From contig DJMJ01000024.1 in assembly GCA_002435325.1 (NCBI GenBank), positions 5,170 through 69,169 of the forward strand: 64,000 nucleotides of DNA. The letters are read 5' to 3'. The notes under the pieces are model-generated. The model made no database searches. It saw nothing but the letters and a program-made list of their open reading frames with translations, and was not told the origin of the DNA. This DNA is from Nitrospira sp. UBA6493 (GTDB lineage Bacteria; Nitrospirota; Nitrospiria; Nitrospirales; Nitrospiraceae). The position numbers and the translations under genes were made by a program. Of this stretch, positions 58,198 to 64,000 are shown piece after piece (within the stretch, counting starts at the first letter, position 1; each line of letters opens with the position of its first letter).

Positions 58198-58872
58198 CTA
58201 TGTCGATCTCTGATCCTTCCACTCACCGAGAATCTTGAGGCTTGCGCTGGTGCCGACGCGGTCCGCTCCGGCTTCGAGCATCGCCTCTGTCGTCTTCCAA
58301 TCCCGGATCCCACCCGACGCTTTTACTTTCGCCCTGCCGGAGACTGCCTGTTTCATCAACCGCACATCCTCAACCGTGGCGCCCGCCGCGCCGAACCCGG
58401 TCGAGGTTTTCACATAATCCGCCCCGGCTTCGACAACAAGTCGGCAGGCAGTGATCTTTTCTTGTTGCGTGAGATAGCAGGTTTCGAGAATCACCTTGTG
58501 CTCGACTGTCGGCGTCGCCTGGACCACCTCGGCGATGTCCTGACGAACATAGACCTGATCGCCCGATTTCAGCCGGCTGACATTGATCACCATGTCCAAC
58601 ACCTGGGCACCCCGCGTGACGGCCTCGACGGCTTCCGCCACTTTCACCTTCGTGGTGTGGCCGCCGAGCGGGAATCCGATAGGAATCCCAACGCGAATCG
58701 CCGTGCCGGCCACCGCGGCCACTGCTTCATCCACATAACACGGCGGCACGAAAATCACCACAAAACCATGATCTTTTGCTTCCTGACACAAGCGCAAAAC
58801 ATCGGCCCTGGTTGCCTCCGGCCGCAACACCGTGTGATCCAGCAATGCAGGCACATTCCAATCAGCCCTCAT
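58198..58872 (-). CDS. deoC: Deoxyribose-phosphate aldolase
   Basis: Cleaves deoxyribose-5-phosphate to acetaldehyde and glyceraldehyde-3-phosphate. I place the start at the ATG at 58872 (224 residues), eight bases after AAGGAG; a GTG three codons earlier abuts the ribosome site. Schiff-base Lys is in DYVKTSTGFGAAGATVEDV, and the second Lys is in VKASGGIRDWKTTEAMLEAG. N-terminal mark LLDHTVLRPEATRADVLRLC. Fourteen bases after mltG. Confidence 0.95.
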   Translation of the reverse strand: MRADWNVPALLDHTVLRPEATRADVLRLCQEAKDHGFVVIFVPPCYVDEAVAAVAGTAIRVGIPIGFPLGGHTTKVKVAEAVEAVTRGAQVLDMVINVSRLKSGDQVYVRQDIAEVVQATPTVEHKVILETCYLTQQEKITACRLVVEAGADYVKTSTGFGAAGATVEDVRLMKQAVSGRAKVKASGGIRDWKTTEAMLEAGADRVGTSASLKILGEWKDQRST

Positions 58873-58886
58873 CGAGCGCACTCCTT

Positions 58887-59924
58887 CTAAGTTCGAGTTC
58901 GAGGCTGGCGCGAGAAAAACTGCTTCTGGTATTTCTCGACCGCTTTGTTATGTTCAACCAGCGTGGCGGAAAACTGGTGTGTCCCATCATTCTTTGACAC
59001 AAAATACAAATACGATGACGCAGCAGGGTACAGCGTAGCTTTGATCGATTGCGCGCCGGGACTGGCAATCGGACCGGGCGGAAGCCCCGCCCATCGATAC
59101 GTGTTATAGGGACTGGGATGCGACAGGTCTTTCTTGTGCAGATTGCCGTCGAAATCCGGCAGCCCGTAGATCACCGTGGGATCGCTCTGCAAGGGAATCC
59201 GTTTCTTCAAGCGATTGTGAAAGACCGACGAGATCTGCGGCCGTTCATCGCCGACGCCGGTCTCTTTCTCGATCACCGAGGCAAGAGTGAGCACCTCGTG
59301 CTTCGTCATATGAATATCATTCGCCCGAGCCTGCCATTCGGCGCTAAAGACCTGATTGAGTTGCTCGACCATCGCCCGGATCACGTCCTTGGCCGCCATC
59401 GGCCTGGGAAACCGGTAGGTGTCCGGATAGAGATACCCTTCCAGTGTTTCGGCCGAAATACCAAGCGCTTTGATGAATACCTTATCTTTGGCCAGCCGAA
59501 GAAACTCGTCCCGCCCCGTAATCTGTTGTTGGGCTAACACATCGGCTATCTGCGCCATCGTGTAGCCCTCGGGGATTGTGATTGAATGTAGCACCACTCG
59601 GCCGGCAAGAAGCTTGGCCAATATGTCTGCGGGAGCCATCGCCGCATGCAGTTCATACTCCCCAGGATGAATCTTCCGTTCCGCCTCCTGGGTCTTACCG
59701 AGCAACACGAACGCCGAGCGGCTCTTGATCAGACGCTCCCGTTCCAACGCGCTCGCCACCTTTTGAAAGGTCGCGCCTTCTGGGATCACAATGACTTTTG
59801 AGGGAGGATGCTCAACTTCTGAAACGACCGGGGCTTCAGCCCATTTCATCATCATCCGATACCCGACCAGGCCGGCGAGAACGGCGGCGAGGACGAGCAC
59901 GATCAGAGTCACGCGAAAGGTCAT
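58887..59924 (-). CDS. mltG: Endolytic transglycosylase MltG (YceG)
   Basis: Cuts nascent peptidoglycan strands at the inner membrane. The ATG at 59924 (345 residues) places the membrane anchor (VTLIVLVLAAVLAGLVGYRM) at the N-terminus, but the ribosome site is weak and upstream GTGs are possible. LysM-like part: GATFQKVASALERERLIKSR. Catalytic region: LTLASVIEKETGVGDERPQI (Glu), then PLQSDPTVIYGLPDF and YNTYRWAGLPPGPIASPG. The start lies inside the end of ruvX by 89 bases. Confidence 0.92.
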   Translation of the reverse strand: MTFRVTLIVLVLAAVLAGLVGYRMMMKWAEAPVVSEVEHPPSKVIVIPEGATFQKVASALERERLIKSRSAFVLLGKTQEAERKIHPGEYELHAAMAPADILAKLLAGRVVLHSITIPEGYTMAQIADVLAQQQITGRDEFLRLAKDKVFIKALGISAETLEGYLYPDTYRFPRPMAAKDVIRAMVEQLNQVFSAEWQARANDIHMTKHEVLTLASVIEKETGVGDERPQISSVFHNRLKKRIPLQSDPTVIYGLPDFDGNLHKKDLSHPSPYNTYRWAGLPPGPIASPGAQSIKATLYPAASSYLYFVSKNDGTHQFSATLVEHNKAVEKYQKQFFSRQPRTRT

Positions 59925-60423
59925 AGGAACGATTGACTGGTTCGTGGGGGATGTCACCGGGCTCACTGTCTTCTTCGGTATCAGCGGCCCTCTTCTGAAC
60001 CGGCGGCGGCGCCTGAGCCTCCAAATAACTCTGCAATAAGAACGCGGCGGCGATGCGATCGACAATGCCTTTCCGATTCTTACGGCTGACATCGGCGGCA
60101 ATCAGCAGCTCTTCCGCTTCGGATGTCGTCAGGCGTTCGTCCCAGGTTACGACCGGGACCGGCAGCGCCTCGGCCAGGGGCTCCAGAAACTGATGGACCG
60201 CTTGCACCGCCGGCCCTTCTTCACCACCCAACCGGAGCGGGAGCCCGAGCACCACCAGCCCTACGTCATGCGTCCGCACCAGATTCTGAATGTGGGCAAT
60301 GTCTTGCCCCAGCGTGCGCCGCTCATATGTTTCCAGAGGCTGCGCGGTCCAGCCCATTTCATCGCTCAACGCCACGCCGATCCGTTTCGTGCCGTAATCC
60401 AGTGCCAGAATGCGGCGTCGCAT
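59836..60423 (-). CDS. ruvX: Holliday-junction resolvase-like protein RuvX (YqgF) with long C-terminal tail
   Basis: 195 residues from the ATG at 60423. The RNase H-like core is full (RRILALDYGTKRIGVALSDE; VVLGLPLRLGGEEGPAVQAV; VVTWDERLTTSEAEELLIAA; IVDRIAAAFLLQSYLEAQ). After residue 140, where the family normally stops, a 50-residue acidic then Arg-rich tail continues and overlaps the start of mltG in another frame. YqgF proteins act in 16S rRNA 5'-end processing or recombination. Four bases after alaS. Confidence 0.9.
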   Translation of the reverse strand: MRRRILALDYGTKRIGVALSDEMGWTAQPLETYERRTLGQDIAHIQNLVRTHDVGLVVLGLPLRLGGEEGPAVQAVHQFLEPLAEALPVPVVTWDERLTTSEAEELLIAADVSRKNRKGIVDRIAAAFLLQSYLEAQAPPPVQKRAADTEEDSEPGDIPHEPVNRSYDLSRDSDRARPRRRSRRPGRVSDDDEMG

Positions 60424-60427
60424 CAGT

Positions 60428-63058
60428 TTACCGCTGCAGGGAGGATTCGACCAGAGCAAAGACTTTTTCGAGCGCGGCATCCAAACGGGACGGATCCTTG
60501 CCGCCGGCTTGCGCCATCTCGGGGCGGCCGCCGCCAGTGCCGCCAACCTCGGTGGCCATGACCTTGATCAAATCCCCGGCCTTGAGCTTGCCGATGAGAT
60601 CCTTCGTGACAACAACCAGCAACACCACCTTGCCGTCCTCCGTCGCCGCGCCAAGCGCGACCACGCCGCTCTTCAGCTTATCGCGCAATTGATCGGCCAG
60701 CGCCCGCATGCCGTTCACATCCAGCCCGTCGGTCCGCTGCACATGCACCGGCACACCGGCAACTGTCTTGGCCGTCGACGCGACGGCGGATCCGCTCGCC
60801 ATCTTGAGCTTCAGTTCTTCCAGTTCCCGCTCTTTGTCCTTGAGCTGCGCGAGCAGCTTGCGTGTCTTTGATACCAGCTCCGACTGACCGACCTTCAACA
60901 GCTCCGACATCTCGCGGATTTCGGCTTCCAGCTTTTTGAGCAGCGCAAAGGCCCCGCTCCCGGTCTGCGCTTCAATCCGGCGCACGCCGGCTGCCACGCC
61001 TGTTTCCGACACGATCCGGAAGAGGCCGATCTCGCCGGTATGCCGGCAGTGCGTACCGCCGCAAAGTTCCTTGCTGAACGATTCGACCGAGACCACCCGC
61101 ACCTGCTCGCCATATTTATCGCCGAAAAACGCCAGAGCGCCCTTCGCAACCGCATCCTGAATGCTCATCACTTCGGTGGACACCGTTTCATTCTTGCGAA
61201 TCTCATTGTTCACCACCGTTTCGATTTCGTCGATATCGCGGGACGACAGCGGGCGGAAATGCGCAAAGTCAAACCGCAGGCGATTCGGACCCACCAGCGA
61301 TCCATATTGCTTCACATGCGGACCGAGCATATCCCGCAAAGCCGCATGAACCAGATGCGTGGCGGTGTGATTACGCGCGGCGTCCTGCCGGGTCGTCGCG
61401 TTGACGGACATACGAAGCTGTTCACCTTCCCTGATCCGCCCCTTACTCACCGTACCCTTGTGCAGAATCAGCGTTGGCACAGGTCTCGTCGTTTCCTTGA
61501 TGTCGAGCCGGCCTTCCGGTCCGACGAGCACCCCCTGATCCCCAACCTGGCCTCCGCCTTCGGCGTAGAAGGGCGTCACATCGAGCGCAACTTCCACTTC
61601 ATCGCCCTCTGCCGCTTCCTTCACCATCCGGTCGCCCTTGAGAATGGCCTGCAGCACCGCGTCGGTTTCCAGCCGGTCATAGCCCACGAACTTCGTCGTG
61701 CCCAATCGTCCGGCCAACTCCGACACCACCGGCCTGGCGGTCTCTTGCTCAAAGCCGCCGGTCTTACGCGCACGCGTGCGTTGCTCCTCGATCGCCTGCT
61801 CGAAGCCCTTCTCATCGACCGTCATCCCTTGCTCGCGGCAGGACTCGCCGATGAGATCCATCGGGAACCCGTACGTATCATAGAGTTTGAAGACATCTAC
61901 CCCGGACAACACCGTGTTCCCAGCTACTTTCGTCTTGGTGATCATGTCGTTGAGAATCGGCAATCCCTGATCGAGGGTGGCGATGAACCGCTCTTCTTCC
62001 CCGCGCGTTGCTTCGGCGATGGTTCCCGCAGCCGCCTTCACTTCCGAATACACGCCGCCCATCTGCTCCACCACCACGGCACTGAGCTCATGCAGGAAGG
62101 GTTCGAGAATGCCCAGCAAACGCCCATGGCGCGCCGCGCGCCGGAGAATGCGGCGCAGAACATAGCCGCGGCCTTCATTTGAAGGCAACACGCCGTCGGT
62201 CATCAGGAAGCTGATCGCGCGCAAGTGATCGGCCACGACGCGCATCGAACGATTGGCGGTGTCATTTTGTCCATATTGCGTTCCCGCCCGCTTCGCGATG
62301 GCTGTCAGTAGCGGCGTAAAGAGATCACTGTCATAGTTGCTGTAGACGCCCTGCGCCACCGCCGTCAGCCGCTCCAGCCCCATGCCGGTGTCGATGCTGG
62401 GTTTGGGCAAGGGATTCAGCTTCCCAGAGGCGTCCCGGTTGTACTGCATGAAGACGAGATTCCAAATCTCAATGACGCGATCGCCCTCGCCGTTCGGCGT
62501 ATCGTCCCCCGGAACGGTGGGGCCTTGATCGAAGTGAATTTCCGAGCAGGGACCGCAGGGACCGGTATCGGCCATCTGCCAGAAGTTGTCTTTCTCACCG
62601 CAGCGAACGATACGCGACGGCGACACGCCGATTTTTCGCCAGAGCTGATCGGCCTCATCGTCCTCACGGAACACCGTCACCCAGAGCCGGCTCTTGTCGA
62701 GCCCGACCGTCTGCGTGAGAAACTCCCAGCCGAACTTGATCGCATCTTCTTTGAAATAGTCGCCAAACGAGAAATTCCCGAGCATCTCGAAGAAAGTGTG
62801 GTGCCGCCTCGTGTAGCCGACGTTTTCGAGATCGTTGTGCTTGCCTCCCGCGCGCAAGCACTTCTGCACAGACACGGCGCGCTTGTAGGCTCGCGTTTCC
62901 TCACCGAGGAAAACCCGCTTGAATTGATTCATCCCGGCATTGGTAAACAACAGAGTCGGATCGGCCTGCGGAATCAAAGCCGAGCTCGGCACCGCCTGGT
63001 GCCCCTGCTGTTCGAAGTACCGGATAAATGCCTGCCGAAGTTCGTTTGCGCTATTCAT
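60428..63058 (-). CDS. alaS: Alanyl-tRNA synthetase
   Basis: Class II synthetase of 876 residues. The ATG at 63058 shares one base with the recX stop (TGATG). Motif 1 region is NELRQAFIRYFEQQGHQAVP. The editing domain zinc site is HTATHLVHAALRDMLG and CGGTHCRHTGEIG. The C-terminal Gly-rich/coiled-coil C-Ala region ends TEVGGTGGGRPEMAQAGGKD. Complete. Confidence 0.97.
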   Translation of the reverse strand: MNSANELRQAFIRYFEQQGHQAVPSSALIPQADPTLLFTNAGMNQFKRVFLGEETRAYKRAVSVQKCLRAGGKHNDLENVGYTRRHHTFFEMLGNFSFGDYFKEDAIKFGWEFLTQTVGLDKSRLWVTVFREDDEADQLWRKIGVSPSRIVRCGEKDNFWQMADTGPCGPCSEIHFDQGPTVPGDDTPNGEGDRVIEIWNLVFMQYNRDASGKLNPLPKPSIDTGMGLERLTAVAQGVYSNYDSDLFTPLLTAIAKRAGTQYGQNDTANRSMRVVADHLRAISFLMTDGVLPSNEGRGYVLRRILRRAARHGRLLGILEPFLHELSAVVVEQMGGVYSEVKAAAGTIAEATRGEEERFIATLDQGLPILNDMITKTKVAGNTVLSGVDVFKLYDTYGFPMDLIGESCREQGMTVDEKGFEQAIEEQRTRARKTGGFEQETARPVVSELAGRLGTTKFVGYDRLETDAVLQAILKGDRMVKEAAEGDEVEVALDVTPFYAEGGGQVGDQGVLVGPEGRLDIKETTRPVPTLILHKGTVSKGRIREGEQLRMSVNATTRQDAARNHTATHLVHAALRDMLGPHVKQYGSLVGPNRLRFDFAHFRPLSSRDIDEIETVVNNEIRKNETVSTEVMSIQDAVAKGALAFFGDKYGEQVRVVSVESFSKELCGGTHCRHTGEIGLFRIVSETGVAAGVRRIEAQTGSGAFALLKKLEAEIREMSELLKVGQSELVSKTRKLLAQLKDKERELEELKLKMASGSAVASTAKTVAGVPVHVQRTDGLDVNGMRALADQLRDKLKSGVVALGAATEDGKVVLLVVVTKDLIGKLKAGDLIKVMATEVGGTGGGRPEMAQAGGKDPSRLDAALEKVFALVESSLQR

Positions 63059-63546
63059 CAATCAGATCCTTCACGTCCGGAACGAGCCCCGATAATACGG
63101 TCAATCGTTTCTTCTTCGAAACCCCACTGACGTAGGAGGCGCACCGCTTGCACAGGCGTCACGCGACGCCCGGTGCGCTGCCTGGCCTTAAGCGCCTGCT
63201 GCGCCAGTACCGCTTCGTCAATCCCGCGAAGCGACTCGCCAATCGCCTGTTCAGCGACCGCTTCTCCGATCCCTTTGGCCTGCAGTTCCGCTTTCAGCCG
63301 TTCCCGCCCCATGGGCTGGCGAGCCAGCCGGCTCTCGATCCACCGCTCTGCATAGGCGCAATCGTTGAGATAGCGGAGATCAACCAAGCGGTCAATGATC
63401 CGCTTGGCCTGGGCGGGCGAGGCCCCTTTGCGGCAGAGAAACTGGTCGACCTGAGAAACCGTCCGGTCCCAGCGGGCGAGATATCGGACGGCCACATGCA
63501 TCCACTCTTCCGGCGAGGATGGGCTGATTTGCCTGGGCGCACCCAC
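63058..63546 (-). CDS. recX: Regulatory protein RecX
   Basis: Binds and inhibits RecA filaments. 162 residues from a GTG, with AGGTAGG upstream. Three-helix repeats are visible: AVRYLARWDRTVSQVDQFLC, YLNDCAYAERWIESRLARQP and LRGIDEAVLAQQALKARQ. It is ten bases after recA, as in many bacteria. Confidence 0.92.
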   Translation of the reverse strand: MGAPRQISPSSPEEWMHVAVRYLARWDRTVSQVDQFLCRKGASPAQAKRIIDRLVDLRYLNDCAYAERWIESRLARQPMGRERLKAELQAKGIGEAVAEQAIGESLRGIDEAVLAQQALKARQRTGRRVTPVQAVRLLRQWGFEEETIDRIIGARSGREGSD

Positions 63547-63556
63547 GCTCGCCTAC

Positions 63557-64000
63557 CTACTTATGAACCTTCTTTTCGTCGCCCTTACCAGATGGCTTTT
63601 CTTTCTCGTCCTTGGGTTCAGCTTTCTTTTCGTTCCGCGCCGGCACCCCAGCCAGCTCACGGATCTTCGCTTCCACCTCAAGAGCCGCCGCCGGATTATT
63701 CTTCAAGAAGGTACAGGCCGCCTCACGGCCCTGGCCGATCCGTTCCCCTTTGTAGGAATACCAGGCACCGGACTTATCGACGACCTTCTTCTCGACGCCG
63801 ATATCGACCAACTCACCCGTCTTGGAAATGCCTTCCGCAAACATGATGTCGAACTCCGCCTGGCGGAATGGAGGAGCCATCTTATTCTTCACGACCTTTA
63901 CACGAACGCGGCTGCCCATCACATCCTGGCCTTCTTTGATGGACTCGATACGACGGATATCCAACCGCACGGATGAGTAGAACTTCAGCGCGTTGCCGCC
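63557..64000 (-). CDS. recA: Recombinase RecA, 3' part (147 residues, start beyond window)
   Basis: The frame enters from the right edge with GGNALKFYSSVRLDIRRIES, which includes the L2-loop/core region. It continues through FDIMFAEGISKTGELVDIGV and the C-terminal domain SYKGERIGQGREAACTFLKN. The tail is rich in Lys/Glu and ends KKVHK. The Walker A part is outside the window. Confidence 0.96.
   Translation of the reverse strand, partial: GGNALKFYSSVRLDIRRIESIKEGQDVMGSRVRVKVVKNKMAPPFRQAEFDIMFAEGISKTGELVDIGVEKKVVDKSGAWYSYKGERIGQGREAACTFLKNNPAAALEVEAKIRELAGVPARNEKKAEPKDEKEKPSGKGDEKKVHK

Noticed and set aside
61040..62182. Open frame of about 380 codons on the plus strand opposite alaS
   Set aside because: Antisense shadow of alaS.

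Overview
This window looks like a chromosomal segment of a Nitrospira-type bacterium (phylum Nitrospirota). That placement is inferred from moderately high GC, the mix of families, and the PilZ, TIG and YCF48-type proteins. There is no rRNA or nitrite oxidoreductase gene here to prove it. Coding density is very high. I see no insertion sequence, prophage, plasmid gene or CRISPR array, and no gene-free stretch longer than about 300 bases. Two tRNA genes are present: Arg-ACG and Ser-CGA.

Layout. 1-6116 (minus): a heavy-metal RND efflux operon (outer-membrane factor, adaptor, CzcA-like pump, then a HEAT-repeat protein cut by the window edge) behind a good sigma-70 promoter. 6135-9962 (minus): a tightly overlapped spermidine/putrescine ABC transporter, potABCD. 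10028-18612: glycogen synthesis (glgC, glgB) surrounding a Ski2-like helicase whose two RecA lobes are separate genes in reversed order, an outer-membrane barrel gene coupled to a small membrane protein, and tRNA-Arg. 18620-32034: accessory and signalling genes. These are an exported FKBP isomerase, a Tat-type M15 peptidase, a CheY-like protein, a PilZ protein, VanZ, a double-domain SagB-type oxidoreductase, TPR proteins, a PagL-like gene broken by an in-frame stop, a GT-B glycosyltransferase, an ECF sigma/anti-sigma pair, tadA and a phosphopantetheinyl transferase. 32160-41836: tRNA-Ser, a RecB-like/DEDD double nuclease, a MATE exporter, a ketopantoate-reductase/SUOX-fold fusion, then a duplicated nitrilase + GNAT pair flanking a class III sirtuin. 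The second GNAT is frameshifted at a run of nine G. 41920-53289 (mostly plus): a receiver protein with a long helical tail, valS-nadC-birA-coaX, grpE-dnaK, dnaJ and rsmE. 53298-64000 (minus): a TIG/YCF48 exported pair, ridA, deoB, a broken PilZ gene, deoC, mltG, ruvX, alaS, recX and the 3' end of recA.

How it fits together. Most of the window is housekeeping: tRNA charging and editing, chaperones, NAD/CoA/biotin cofactors, nucleoside salvage, cell wall and recombination. It is interleaved with envelope and stress functions. The most unusual items are the split, order-swapped helicase, the nitrilase/GNAT/sirtuin cassette, the repeated vicinal-cysteine motif in the TIG protein, and a degenerate 7-base tandem repeat (consensus near ACGYTTC). 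That repeat occurs in intergenic gaps and three times inside one reading frame. Three genes (PagL-like, second GNAT, PilZ) carry disabling lesions, which suggests either ongoing gene decay or local assembly errors.
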